Under the pieces are notes generated by a model that was not told the DNA's origin, searched no databases, and saw nothing but the letters and a program-made list of their open reading frames with translations. DNA of 64,000 nucleotides from Runella sp. SP2 (GTDB lineage Bacteria; Bacteroidota; Bacteroidia; Cytophagales; Spirosomataceae): assembly GCF_003711225.1 (NCBI RefSeq), contig NZ_CP031030.1, positions 1,364,001-1,428,000 of the forward strand, in the 5' to 3' direction. Below, one piece after another: positions 16,258 through 24,996 of this stretch (position 1 is its first letter; each line of letters starts with the position of its first letter). The position numbers were made by a program, and so were the translations under genes.

Positions 16258-17845
16258 AAACAAGTCCATTGTGGACAGCCCAAAATGGGTTTTTAGGATA
16301 GTTCTGATTGCGTTATTGGGAGCACTTCTGACGGGAGTTCAAGCCCAAACGATAAAACGCGTGGAGTTGCCAACGGTGGGAACTAGCGAGTCGTATCATA
16401 CGATTTCGTTGGGGGCGCGCGGGGTGATTTTAGTGTCACAAATTGCGAAAAATGCCTTTAATCTCCAGAAACTAAACTCAAATTTAGAGCGGGATTGGAG
16501 CATAAACGGAACAATTGAGGAGAACCTCGACTTTGTCAAGTCATCATTTGATGGCCAATCGGTGTATTTGTTGTTTACCCGTAGCCGTACTGATTTTTAC
16601 CAAGTAGTGAAAGTAGGTTTGGCGGGGTATATGGAAACATTTTATCTGTCTTCGGTCGATAAGTTTCAAATTACCGATTTTCAAACCCTTGGTTATTCGG
16701 TATTTATGGCGGGTACGGTTCGCGACGAACCCATGCTTTTATATACCAATTTAGCTTCTAAGCAGAGCAAAGTATTGGCAGGCGTGACCCAAGCGAACAC
16801 CGTCATTCAGTCGGTAGATGTGGATACGCTCCATCACTTGGTCAATGTCTGCTATGCCGCTCGTAAGGGCAAGGAAATCAAGATTATTTCCCGAACGTTT
16901 GACGAATACGGGCAAGCAGTAGGGCAAGTGACTATCAGCCCCGAACCCGATTATTCTCTGCTAAACGGTCGGTTGTTTATGCTCAACGATTCGACCAAAC
17001 TGATGATTGGAACGTATGGCTTTCGCAATATGCAAGGCAACAACAACAGCGCTTCACAGGGCTTGTTTTTGAGTAAAATTGTGTATGATGAAGTTGAATT
17101 TACGCAGTACCATAGCTTCACCGATTTCAAAAATTTCTTCAATTTTATGTCGGAGCGGGAGCAAGAGCGAATGCAACGGAAGATTGAGCGGAAACGTGAA
17201 AATGGCGATGACGTTAAGTTGAATTATCGCTTGTTGGTGCACGATATTATTGAACAAAACGGCAATTACCTGATTTCAGGCGAAATTTTCTATCCCGAAT
17301 ATAAAAATAATAATATTGGCCCTTATGGTATGAATTCTTGGTGGGGTTCGCCAATGATGTATGGTGGAATGGGAATGTATCCGACGATGGGTCTCTTGAA
17401 TCCGTTTTATTGGGATCCTTGGTACGGAGCTCGTCGGATGAATAATGGCCAGATTTTCAACGGATTTGTTTATACCCATGCCATCGTGGCAGGTTTTACG
17501 GCCAAAGGCGACTTGATTTGGGATAACTCATTGGCATTTGAAAACGTTCGTAGCATGGAACTCAAGGAAAAAATGCGCATTAAACCCAACGATGACCAAA
17601 CGGTTTCGATGTTTTACAGCAGCCGTGGCGCCATCAAAGCCAAAGTTTTTGACCGTGATAAAGTGCTTGAAGACCTTCGTCCGATTCCTATCATGACGGC
17701 TGATTTGGGTGATAAAGTTCGCCAAACATCGACCGATGAGGTGGTGTATTGGTACGATAACTTTTATTTGGCTTTTGGTTATCAGCGAATTACGGGTGAC
17801 GACGGCCGCCGAAATGTGTTTTATTTGAACAAGATTTCATTCTAA
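16244..17845 (+). CDS. Exported protein of unknown function with Met/Gly/Trp-rich insert
   Basis: The 533-aa protein has a signal peptide (WVFRIVLIALLGALLTGVQAQ, residues 15-35), so it is exported. I do not recognise the family. The bulk looks beta-rich, with many alternating hydrophobic strands. A charged helical stretch (FMSEREQERMQRKIERKRENGDDVK) is followed at about residues 359-400 by a segment rich in Gly, Met, Tyr and Trp, including WWGSPMMYGGMGMYPTMG. The start overlaps the EVE gene by 14 bases. A strong hairpin follows at 17867-17908. Confidence 0.8.
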   Translation: MKAHKNKSIVDSPKWVFRIVLIALLGALLTGVQAQTIKRVELPTVGTSESYHTISLGARGVILVSQIAKNAFNLQKLNSNLERDWSINGTIEENLDFVKSSFDGQSVYLLFTRSRTDFYQVVKVGLAGYMETFYLSSVDKFQITDFQTLGYSVFMAGTVRDEPMLLYTNLASKQSKVLAGVTQANTVIQSVDVDTLHHLVNVCYAARKGKEIKIISRTFDEYGQAVGQVTISPEPDYSLLNGRLFMLNDSTKLMIGTYGFRNMQGNNNSASQGLFLSKIVYDEVEFTQYHSFTDFKNFFNFMSEREQERMQRKIERKRENGDDVKLNYRLLVHDIIEQNGNYLISGEIFYPEYKNNNIGPYGMNSWWGSPMMYGGMGMYPTMGLLNPFYWDPWYGARRMNNGQIFNGFVYTHAIVAGFTAKGDLIWDNSLAFENVRSMELKEKMRIKPNDDQTVSMFYSSRGAIKAKVFDRDKVLEDLRPIPIMTADLGDKVRQTSTDEVVYWYDNFYLAFGYQRITGDDGRRNVFYLNKISF

Positions 17846-17866
17846 TATTTTTGGATAAATTTTGAG

Positions 17867-17908
17867 GTAACTCTGCAACGGAATGAAAATTCCAGTTTGC
17901 AGAGTTAC
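17867..17908 (+). terminator. Terminator after the 533-aa exported protein
   Basis: A 12-bp outer stem (gtaactctgcaa at 17867-17878 with ttgcagagttac at 17897-17908) encloses an inner GGAAT-GAAA-ATTCC hairpin and is followed by TTTTGTGTTT. Confidence 0.8.
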
Positions 17909-17964
17909 TTTTGTGTTTGAATCATCCTAAAAAGCCCTTCATACAATGGGCTGACGACTATTAT

Positions 17965-18846
17965 ATGCAACTTCTGACTCCTCTTCACTGGAAAGAATAC
18001 GAACTGATTGACAGCGGAAATTTTGAAAAACTGGAACGCTTTGGAGCGTATGTCTTGGCACGGCCCGAGCCACAGGCCATTTGGGATAAATCACTTTCTG
18101 ATCATGAATGGAAACAAATGGCGCAGGCAACTTTTCTGCGTGATAAAGGTTCGCCAGAAAAAGGAGTGTGGAAACTTGCGCCTAATATGCCCGAAAAATG
18201 GTGGACGCAGTACCGCCACGGCGGATTAAATTTGCGTTTAAAGTGCTCGCTTACTTCCTTCAAACACGTTGGGATTTTTCCCGAGCAGGCAGCCAATTGG
18301 GATTATCTAGATACCAAACTTCGTGCAATGAAGGTGGAGCGCCCGACGGTGCTCAATTTGTTTGCTTACACGGGGGCAGCTTCGGTGGCGGCTCGCCAAG
18401 CAGGTGCCGATGTAACGCACGTTGATTCGGTGAAGCCCGTAGTGACTTGGGCGCGCGAAAACATGGAAGGCAGCGAAACGGACAATATTCGTTGGATGGT
18501 GGAAGATGCCTTTAAGTTTGTGCAACGAGAAGTGCGCCGTGGCAAAAAGTACAACGGTCTGATTTTGGATCCGCCCGCTTATGGTCGTGGGCCTTCGGGA
18601 GAAAAATGGGTATTGGAAGAACAATTGAACGATTTACTAAAATCGTGCGCAGAATTGCTTGATAATCAGAATTTTGTTTTTATTCTAAATTTATACTCGC
18701 TCGGTTTTTCGGCGTTGATGGCCGAAAATTTGGTCCTTGATAGTTTCGGGGACGTTCCTAATGCAGAAAGTGGTGAACTCTTTTTGCCTGACCGCGCCAA
18801 ACGGAAATTGCCTTTGGGTATTTTTTATCGTTTTGCGAGTGTGTAA
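17965..18846 (+). CDS. RlmI/RlmK-like class I SAM-dependent methyltransferase
   Basis: The C-terminal domain has the SAM-binding motif VLNLFAYTGAASVAARQAGADVTHVDS and the catalytic-type LILDPPAYGRGPSGEKW. This resembles the RlmI/RlmL-C family that methylates 23S rRNA, and so does HVDSVKPVVTWARENM. I begin it at the ATG at 17965 (MQLLTPLHWKEYELIDSG, 293 aa). The upstream in-frame ATG at 17911 would overlap the tail of the terminator stem region. The N-terminal third is the family's beta domain, without an evident PUA. The exact rRNA target is not assignable. Confidence 0.87.
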   Translation: MQLLTPLHWKEYELIDSGNFEKLERFGAYVLARPEPQAIWDKSLSDHEWKQMAQATFLRDKGSPEKGVWKLAPNMPEKWWTQYRHGGLNLRLKCSLTSFKHVGIFPEQAANWDYLDTKLRAMKVERPTVLNLFAYTGAASVAARQAGADVTHVDSVKPVVTWARENMEGSETDNIRWMVEDAFKFVQREVRRGKKYNGLILDPPAYGRGPSGEKWVLEEQLNDLLKSCAELLDNQNFVFILNLYSLGFSALMAENLVLDSFGDVPNAESGELFLPDRAKRKLPLGIFYRFASV

Positions 18847-18856
18847 ATATACTAAT

Positions 18857-18904
18857 CTTCCCGAAAGTTTTAAACTTTCGGGAAGATGCAAAACTTTCGG
18901 GAAG
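18857..18904. repeat. Triple repeat forming a 29-base palindrome
   Basis: The 14-base unit aaactttcgggaag occurs at 18872-18885 and 18891-18904, and inverted at 18857-18870. The first two form a perfect 14-bp stem with a single central base. It sits between the convergent ends of the methyltransferase gene and the Gfo/Idh/MocA gene. It could act as a bidirectional terminator, but a tandem third arm is not needed for that. Confidence 0.75.
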
Positions 18905-18919
18905 TTAGTTATACTATTT

Positions 18920-20305
18920 CTACCCAATTTTAATCTCCATCGAACGGCCATTTTTACGACTTTCTTCGGCCATGAAGCCCATCAAATGACTCTCAATCGA
19001 GGCTTCGATGGTAGAGGTAAGCAAGGCAGGATTGTTTTGTGAAACGGCTTGTACAAAGTTTTGCATTAAGCCATAATCTCCGCCTCCGTGTCCTGAGTTA
19101 TTAAACTCTTTTTGAGCACTTGCTTTCCAAATCGTTACTTCTTTGGTGCGAAAATCAGTGACCCTGATGAGGTCGTTGTCGCCCTCAATTTCTCCCATGC
19201 TGAACATAACGCGGGTTTTGCGCGCCTCCCAACCCGTGAACGCCTCAAGGCCAAAAGTGGCCAACACGCCTTTGTCAAATTGATAAATGCTGGTATAATG
19301 GTCGGGTTGGTCGTTGTTCATTTTATAGACACAACGGCCATAATTGGAGGTTTTCAAACGTTCCAAAATCGCTGGGCCTTGCAAAGCAGGGTCTTCGGGT
19401 ACATCGAGGACGTGGATGCGTTTTTTTTGCTCGTAATATACTTTTATAGCCGAAAAGGGGCATTCCCGTTCCACTTTACAGCCTTCAACGCAACGTTCGG
19501 TACTACCTGCGGGGGCGTTTTCGGCTTTGAACCACTTGAGGTTGCCGTAGGCCGAAACGGTTTTGGCAGGTTTGTTGGCAATCCAACGCATGATGTCAAG
19601 GTCATGGCAGGATTTAGCCAAAATGATGGGGTTGGTTTTCTTCGATTCGTGCCAATTCCCGCGTACGTAGGAGTGCGCCATGTGCACGTGTTCGATGCCT
19701 TCGAGGTGGTTGATGCTAATCATTTCGCCCAAATCTCCCGAGGCACACAGCTCCTTTAGTTTTCGGAAATACGCAGTGTAGCGCAGAACGTGACAAACGG
19801 CAATGATGCTTTTAGACTTTTTGGCGGCGGCCAATATCTCCAAACATTCTTGCATGGAAGGCGAAATTGGTTTTTCGAGCAACACGTGGTAGCCCATCTT
19901 CAATGCTTGAAGTGCAGGGCCGTAATGCAGCGTGTCGGGGGTAGAAATGATAATGGCATCCGCAAATTTTGGGACTTTAAACACGTCTTCCCAAGTATTG
20001 AAACGATGTTTGTCTTCAATTCCGTGCGTTTTTGAAAAACGCTCATTACGAAACTGATTGGGTTCAGCCACCCCGACCATTTTGACGTCGGAAGGATTGG
20101 CTACGGCGTAGCGCCCATACACATTGCCTCGGTTGCCTGCCCCCAACACGACGGCCGTGACGGGCTGATCAATAGGCACATAGAGCGGATTGGGCGAAAA
20201 CGTAATTTCTTTGACAGTACTTGCCTCAGCAGAAGTTCCGATGGCCGAAACACCCGCCGAAAGGCCAAGGGCTTTTAAGACAGTGCGGCGATTAAAGGTT
20301 GGCAT
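18920..20305 (-). CDS. Gfo/Idh/MocA family oxidoreductase with Tat signal
   Basis: These NAD(P)-dependent enzymes oxidise or reduce sugars and related compounds. The start MPTFNRRTVLKALGLSAGVSAIGTSAEA is a twin-arginine signal, so the folded enzyme should reach the periplasm. The Rossmann motif VLGAGNRGNVYGRYA begins near residue 53, and VLLEKPISPS is the family's EKP motif. A cysteine-containing segment (ERCVEGCKVERECPF, about residues 270-285) is worth noting. It is divergent from the GMC oxidoreductase genes, which often accompany such enzymes in Bacteroidota. The substrate is unknown. Confidence 0.92.
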   Translation of the reverse strand: MPTFNRRTVLKALGLSAGVSAIGTSAEASTVKEITFSPNPLYVPIDQPVTAVVLGAGNRGNVYGRYAVANPSDVKMVGVAEPNQFRNERFSKTHGIEDKHRFNTWEDVFKVPKFADAIIISTPDTLHYGPALQALKMGYHVLLEKPISPSMQECLEILAAAKKSKSIIAVCHVLRYTAYFRKLKELCASGDLGEMISINHLEGIEHVHMAHSYVRGNWHESKKTNPIILAKSCHDLDIMRWIANKPAKTVSAYGNLKWFKAENAPAGSTERCVEGCKVERECPFSAIKVYYEQKKRIHVLDVPEDPALQGPAILERLKTSNYGRCVYKMNNDQPDHYTSIYQFDKGVLATFGLEAFTGWEARKTRVMFSMGEIEGDNDLIRVTDFRTKEVTIWKASAQKEFNNSGHGGGDYGLMQNFVQAVSQNNPALLTSTIEASIESHLMGFMAEESRKNGRSMEIKIG

Positions 20306-20462
20306 AACAAATTCAAGTAGATAGTCTATGGTCTAAAGTACCACATTCTGTTGCAATTACATAGCTTGGATGACAAAATTTTAGATTCCATCAGTAACAA
20401 TAAAAATAAGCTACTTTTTATCTACAAAACCTGTCTGAAAATCAACTGCTAAAATATCTATC

Positions 20463-22184
20463 ATGTCTTTCTTCAACATTGATTCGGTCAAGGAACGTAC
20501 GTTTGACGCCATTGTCGTTGGCTCGGGAATTAGTGGAGGCTGGTCGGCCAAAGAACTATGCGACCACGGTTTAAAAACGCTCGTACTCGAACGAGGTCGT
20601 GACGTTAAACACGTGACCGATTACCCGACGACCCTCAAAAATCCGTGGGAGTTTCCGCATTTGGGGGAGATGCCCAAGGAAATCACCGATGCCAATCCCA
20701 TTGCAAGTCGTTGCTATGCGTTTGGCGAGGATTCGGCGCATTTTTTTGTGAAAGACAACGAACATCCGTACATCCAAGACAAACCTTTTGACTGGATTCG
20801 GGGCTACCAAGTAGGAGGAAAATCGTTGATGTGGGCACGCGGAACGCAGCGTTGGTCGAAGTACGATTTTGAAGGCCCTGCCCGCGATGGATTTGCGGTG
20901 GAATGGCCCATTTCTTACGCCGAATTGGCACCTTGGTACAGCCATGTAGAAATTTTTGCGGGGATTTCGGGAAATAAAGACGGGTTGGCACAATTGCCCG
21001 ACGGGGAGTTTTTGCCACCTTTTGAACAAGCCTGCGTGGAGAAACATTTTGGTCAACAAATGGCCAAGCATTACAAAGGAACGCGCCCCGTGATTGTGAG
21101 CCGTTGTGCGCATTTGACCAAGCCACAACCCATTCATTATAAGCAAGGGAGGGCACAGTGTCAGCAGCGCGATTTGTGCGTGCGGGGCTGTCCGTACGGT
21201 GGGTATTTTAGTAGTAACGCTTCGACCTTGCCTTGGGCGGCGCGTACTGGAAAAATGACGTTACGCCCGCATTCAGTGGTGCATTCGGTGATTTATGACG
21301 AAAAGCTAGGGAAAGCCACGGGCGTTCGGGTCATTGATGCCAATACCAAAGAAATGATTGAGTATTATGCCAAAATCATTTTTCTAAATGCTTCTACTCT
21401 GAATACTAATTTGGTACTTCTGAACTCAACCTCAAATCGTTTTCCGAATGGGTTGAGCAACGACAATGGGCTGTTGGGTAAATACATTTCGTTTCACAAT
21501 TTCCGAACGACCATTTTTGGTGAATACGAAGGGCTTTTGGATACGACCCAAGAAGGAAAACGACCAGGCAGTAGTTATATTCCACGCTTTAGAAACGTTT
21601 TTCAACAAGAAAAGACGGATTTTTTACGTGGCTACGCCGCAGGTTTTTCGGGTGAGCGTGTGATGGATTACGACACCTCAGGCATGGGTGAAGCGCTCAA
21701 AACCAACTTAGCCAATCCCAAATATGGCAACTGGCGCGTGGGTTCTTGGATGATGGGGGAGACGATTCCGAAAGAAAGCAACTTTGTGACGTTGGACAAA
21801 AATCAGAAAGATGCGTGGGGGATTCCGCTGCTCAGAACTTCCGTTGCCTACGACCAAAACGACGATAACATGGTCAAAGATTTTCACGAACAAATGACCG
21901 AAATGTTGACTTTGGCGGGTTTTAAAAATATAAAAACCAACGATGTGCCTAGCAAAGCGCCAGGGTTGGATATTCACGAAATGGGCGGGGTACGAATGGG
22001 TAAAGACCCCAAAACCTCGCAGCTGAACAAGTGGAATCAGTTGCACCACTGCAAAAATGTGTTTGTGACCGACGGGGCTTGCATGACTTCTAATTCCACT
22101 CAAAATCCTTCACTTACCTTTATGGCTATCACGGCACGAGCGGCCAATTATGCCGTAAAGCAGTTGAAAGCGAAGAGTTTGTGA
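20463..22184 (+). CDS. GMC family flavin oxidoreductase (copy 1)
   Basis: GMC enzymes are FAD-dependent alcohol or sugar oxidases and dehydrogenases. The N-terminal FAD motif is AIVVGSGISGGWSAKELCDHGLKTLVLERG, the substrate-side motif is GYQVGGKSLMWARGTQRW, and the C-terminal catalytic block is HEMGGVRMGKDPKTSQLNKWNQL followed by TQNPSLT. A Cys-rich stretch (CQQRDLCVRGCPYGG) is shared with copy 2 at 23200. The 573-aa protein lacks a signal peptide, and I see no gluconate-dehydrogenase subunit-3 partner nearby, although related Bacteroidota GMC proteins often have one. It is divergent from the Gfo/Idh/MocA gene. Confidence 0.94.
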   Translation: MSFFNIDSVKERTFDAIVVGSGISGGWSAKELCDHGLKTLVLERGRDVKHVTDYPTTLKNPWEFPHLGEMPKEITDANPIASRCYAFGEDSAHFFVKDNEHPYIQDKPFDWIRGYQVGGKSLMWARGTQRWSKYDFEGPARDGFAVEWPISYAELAPWYSHVEIFAGISGNKDGLAQLPDGEFLPPFEQACVEKHFGQQMAKHYKGTRPVIVSRCAHLTKPQPIHYKQGRAQCQQRDLCVRGCPYGGYFSSNASTLPWAARTGKMTLRPHSVVHSVIYDEKLGKATGVRVIDANTKEMIEYYAKIIFLNASTLNTNLVLLNSTSNRFPNGLSNDNGLLGKYISFHNFRTTIFGEYEGLLDTTQEGKRPGSSYIPRFRNVFQQEKTDFLRGYAAGFSGERVMDYDTSGMGEALKTNLANPKYGNWRVGSWMMGETIPKESNFVTLDKNQKDAWGIPLLRTSVAYDQNDDNMVKDFHEQMTEMLTLAGFKNIKTNDVPSKAPGLDIHEMGGVRMGKDPKTSQLNKWNQLHHCKNVFVTDGACMTSNSTQNPSLTFMAITARAANYAVKQLKAKSL

Positions 22185-22225
22185 TATTATTTTGGAGGGC
22201 CAGAACGGGTCATAGGTTTGTTAGC

Positions 22226-22233
22226 TATCTTTG
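22226..22233 (+). promoter_or_regulatory. Possible -7 element ahead of the 222-aa gene
   Basis: TATCTTTG matches TAnnTTTG exactly and lies 26 bases before the ATG at 22259. No well-spaced TTG box was found. Confidence 0.3.
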
Positions 22234-22258
22234 TGAGTATTGGTGAAAAAACAAAACT

Positions 22259-22927
22259 ATGGTTCAAATGGAAAAATCGTTTAGTGATTGTACGTTGCTC
22301 TACCTTGAAAAAAACTTTGGGTTGGAGCAGGTAGATACCTTGGCGGGACTCACCAACTGGCTACAACTTTCGGAAGAAATTACCTTATCAGATTTTGAAA
22401 AAGAAGAACTAGCGCTTTTTCAAAGTTTGCTGAAAGACAATATTTTGCACTGGAATGAGCAAGAGTTATCGTTGCATTTCATAGGCCCCATGTTCTCGTC
22501 GGTACGTTTTACCAATCGTCAACATTATTTTAATCTTTTTGCCGAACGGCCTATCGAGACCACCGTTGAAGACTTGAATCGTCAAGTGATTCGTTTATTT
22601 GGTAAACCTGACGGGCTGATTGCCACAGGCTACCGAGAACCTGAGTCGCCTTTTTTTTGCTTCACGGAATATAAAAAACACCGAGAGCCTAATGGTGAGC
22701 CCGAAGGGCAATGTTTGTCGGCGATGCTGGTTGGGCAAACAATAAATCAAAAACCTGGGCAAGCAATGTATGGTTGTTTTGTGATGGGAAGAGATTGGTA
22801 TTTTATGGTGCTAGAAGGTCAATCCTATTGCATATCAAGGGGTTATGATGCTACTACCGAACACCTATACGTGATTTTTAAAATGCTTAAAGCATTGAAA
22901 GAAACGATAAAAACGCTTACCTCATAA
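22259..22927 (+). CDS. Uncharacterised 222-aa protein, possible PD-(D/E)XK fold
   Basis: I know this only as a hypothetical protein type seen in Bacteroidota. The conserved-looking core runs KPDGLIATGYREPESPFFCFTEYKKHREPNGEPEGQ, then YGCFVMGRDWYFMVLEG. Asp118, Glu137-x-Lys139 and Gln151 have the order and spacing of a PD-(D/E)XK nuclease-fold active site, which I offer as inference only. It is soluble, with no signal. It stands between the two GMC paralogues, has its own -7 element and terminator, and so is probably a separate unit. The start may be Met4 (22268). Confidence 0.8.
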   Translation: MVQMEKSFSDCTLLYLEKNFGLEQVDTLAGLTNWLQLSEEITLSDFEKEELALFQSLLKDNILHWNEQELSLHFIGPMFSSVRFTNRQHYFNLFAERPIETTVEDLNRQVIRLFGKPDGLIATGYREPESPFFCFTEYKKHREPNGEPEGQCLSAMLVGQTINQKPGQAMYGCFVMGRDWYFMVLEGQSYCISRGYDATTEHLYVIFKMLKALKETIKTLTS

Positions 22928-22952
22928 TTTTTTTTCGATTATGACATAATAA

Positions 22953-22985
22953 AAAAAGCCGTTTGCAATCGCAAGCGGCTTTTTG
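22953..22985 (+). terminator. Terminator after the 222-aa gene
   Basis: The stem aaaagccgtttgc/gcaagcggctttt has one G-T pair, a 4-base loop (aatc) and a T run on the plus strand, about 30 bases after the stop. The following 200 bases to the next gene hold nothing I can name. Confidence 0.85.
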
Positions 22986-23199
22986 CTTTCAACCCTTTAA
23001 GATTCCCAAAAACTTGTACTAAATACTATGTAATGTTGATGAAGTGAATTGTGGCTACAAAGGTAGGGGGAGAATACGGGATTAGGGAGAGAAAAATTGG
23101 CAACTTGGTATAGAGACTTTTTTGGGGGCTTTGGCCTTGAATTGAAAGTATGAAACGGGGTTAAAACACTTTTAAAAGAAACATTTGTCTTTTGGAAGT

Positions 23200-24912
23200 A
23201 TGTCAAATTTTAATATAGATTCGATTAAAGAACGCACCTTCGACGCTATTGTGGTAGGGACAGGAATTAGTGGTGGCTGGGCGGCTAAAGAGCTTACCCA
23301 GAAAGGACTTCGTACGCTGGTATTGGAGCGCGGACGGGATGTGAAACACGTGACAGATTATCCTACGGCCATGAAAAACCCTTGGGAATTTCCACATTTG
23401 GGGGATGTTCCGCTGGAGTTAAAACAAAGAAGCCCTGCGTCAAGTGGGCACTATATCTTCAAAGAGCCGACATTGCATTTTGTGGTGAAAGACTTTGAAC
23501 ATCCCTTTGTTCAAGAAAAACCCTTCTCGTGGATGCGCGGATACCAAGTGGGTGGGCGCTCGCTTTTGTGGGCGCGTCAGGCGCAGCGCTGGTCGGACTT
23601 TGACTTTGAAGGCCCTGCCCGCGACGGTTTTGCGGTCGATTGGCCCATTCGTTACAAAGACATTGCCCCTTGGTATAGCTACGTTGAAAAATTTGCGGGT
23701 ATTTCTGGAAACAAAGACGGACTTCCACACCTCCCCGACGGTGAGTTTTTGCCGCCGCACGAGTTAAACTGTGTAGAGAAGCACTTTAGCCAACAAGTAG
23801 CCAAAAATTACAACGACCGTCAAATCATCATTGGTCGTACAGCGAACTTATCCCAAGCCAAACAAATTCACCACGACCAAGGACGCACCCAATGCCAACA
23901 TCGGGTGCTTTGCGAGCGTGGTTGTCCGTACGGGGGGTATTTTAGTAGTAATTCTTCGACGCTACCTTGGGCGATGAAAACGGGTAAAATGACCCTCAAA
24001 CCTCATTCGGTGGTACATTCGTTGATTTATGATGAAAAACTAGGCAAGGCAACGGGCGTGCGGGTCGTGGATGCGAATACCAAGCAAATGACGGAATACT
24101 ATGCCAAAGTGATTTTCTTAAACGCCTCGGCGCTGAATTCAAATTTGATTTTGTTGAACTCTAAGTCTAATCGTTTTCCGAATGGTTTTGGTAACGATAG
24201 TGGGGTGTTAGGCAAATACATTGGTTTCCACAATTACCGTGGTCGGGTATCGGCGGAGTTTGACGGTTATCATGATTCTACGTACGAGGGAAAACGCCCG
24301 AATGGCGCTTATTTGCCGCGTTTTAGAAATGTGACTAAGCAAGAGACCGACTTCTTGAGAGGATATGCGGCCTCGATTAGTGCTTCTAAGCTGGGTAATC
24401 CGACCGAAAATAGCTGGGGAGAAGACCTGAAGAATACCCTTGCAACGCCTTCCATCTCAGGTTGGAGCATCGGCGCGAACATGATGGGAGAGGTGTTGAC
24501 CAAAGAAAGTAATCACGTTCGTCTGCATTCTGATTTGAAGGATGACTGGGGCATTCCACAAATGGTTATGTCGGTCGATTTTGACGATAATGACATGAAA
24601 ATGGTGAAAGATTTCTACGAGCAGTTTTCCGAAATGTTTGCCAAGTCAGGGTTCATCAACATCAAAACCGCCGATACCAAGCGTGTACCTGGCAACGAAA
24701 ACCACGAAATGGGTGGCATTCGGATGGGAAATGACCCCAAAACGTCGATGTTGAACCGTTGGAACCAAATGCACGCTTGTAAAAATGTGTTTGTCACCGA
24801 CGGTGGGTGTATGACTTCTACTGCAACCCAAAACCCATCACTGACCTACATGGCACTTACTGCCCGCGCGGTGGACTATGCCGTGAAGGAGTTTAAAAAA
24901 GGGAATCTGTAA
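23200..24912 (+). CDS. GMC family flavin oxidoreductase (copy 2)
   Basis: This is a close paralogue of the gene at 20463. It shares the FAD motif (AIVVGTGISGGWAAKEL), long blocks such as RDVKHVTDYPT and PARDGFAV, the Cys-rich stretch (CQHRVLCERGCPYGG) and the C-terminal block HEMGGIRMGNDPKTSMLNRWNQM with TQNPSLT. I place the start at the ATG at 23200 (MSNFNIDSIKERTF), which aligns with copy 1 and is preceded by GGAAG; an in-frame ATG at 23185 adds five residues. The substrate pocket differs in places (WARQAQRW against WARGTQRW), so the two copies may have separate substrates. Confidence 0.94.
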   Translation: MSNFNIDSIKERTFDAIVVGTGISGGWAAKELTQKGLRTLVLERGRDVKHVTDYPTAMKNPWEFPHLGDVPLELKQRSPASSGHYIFKEPTLHFVVKDFEHPFVQEKPFSWMRGYQVGGRSLLWARQAQRWSDFDFEGPARDGFAVDWPIRYKDIAPWYSYVEKFAGISGNKDGLPHLPDGEFLPPHELNCVEKHFSQQVAKNYNDRQIIIGRTANLSQAKQIHHDQGRTQCQHRVLCERGCPYGGYFSSNSSTLPWAMKTGKMTLKPHSVVHSLIYDEKLGKATGVRVVDANTKQMTEYYAKVIFLNASALNSNLILLNSKSNRFPNGFGNDSGVLGKYIGFHNYRGRVSAEFDGYHDSTYEGKRPNGAYLPRFRNVTKQETDFLRGYAASISASKLGNPTENSWGEDLKNTLATPSISGWSIGANMMGEVLTKESNHVRLHSDLKDDWGIPQMVMSVDFDDNDMKMVKDFYEQFSEMFAKSGFINIKTADTKRVPGNENHEMGGIRMGNDPKTSMLNRWNQMHACKNVFVTDGGCMTSTATQNPSLTYMALTARAVDYAVKEFKKGNL

Positions 24913-24933
24913 GCTTATTTATTTCCTACATAC

Positions 24934-24981
24934 AAAGACGCGAAGTCGCAAAGTGAACAACTTTTGCGGTTTCGCGTCTTT
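24934..24981. repeat. Long hairpin between convergent GMC gene and redox operon
   Basis: The outer arms aaagacgcgaa and ttcgcgtcttt pair perfectly over 11 bp, and the inner cgcaaag/cttttgcg pair continues the stem. It can end transcription from both sides. The words acgcgaagtcgcaaag resemble a family of dispersed intergenic repeats common in Bacteroidota genomes, though this window alone cannot prove dispersal. Confidence 0.7.
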
Positions 24982-24996
24982 GTTTAAAAAAAGTAC

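Noticed and set aside
20571-21156. Overlapping minus-strand frames of 191 and 157 codons within GMC copy 1
   Set aside because: Both are antisense to a strongly conserved enzyme, and the same kind of antisense frame occurs in copy 2.
24934-24981. Hairpin as a possible small RNA gene
   Set aside because: No promoter was found and it lies between convergent genes, where a bidirectional terminator or dispersed repeat is the simpler explanation.
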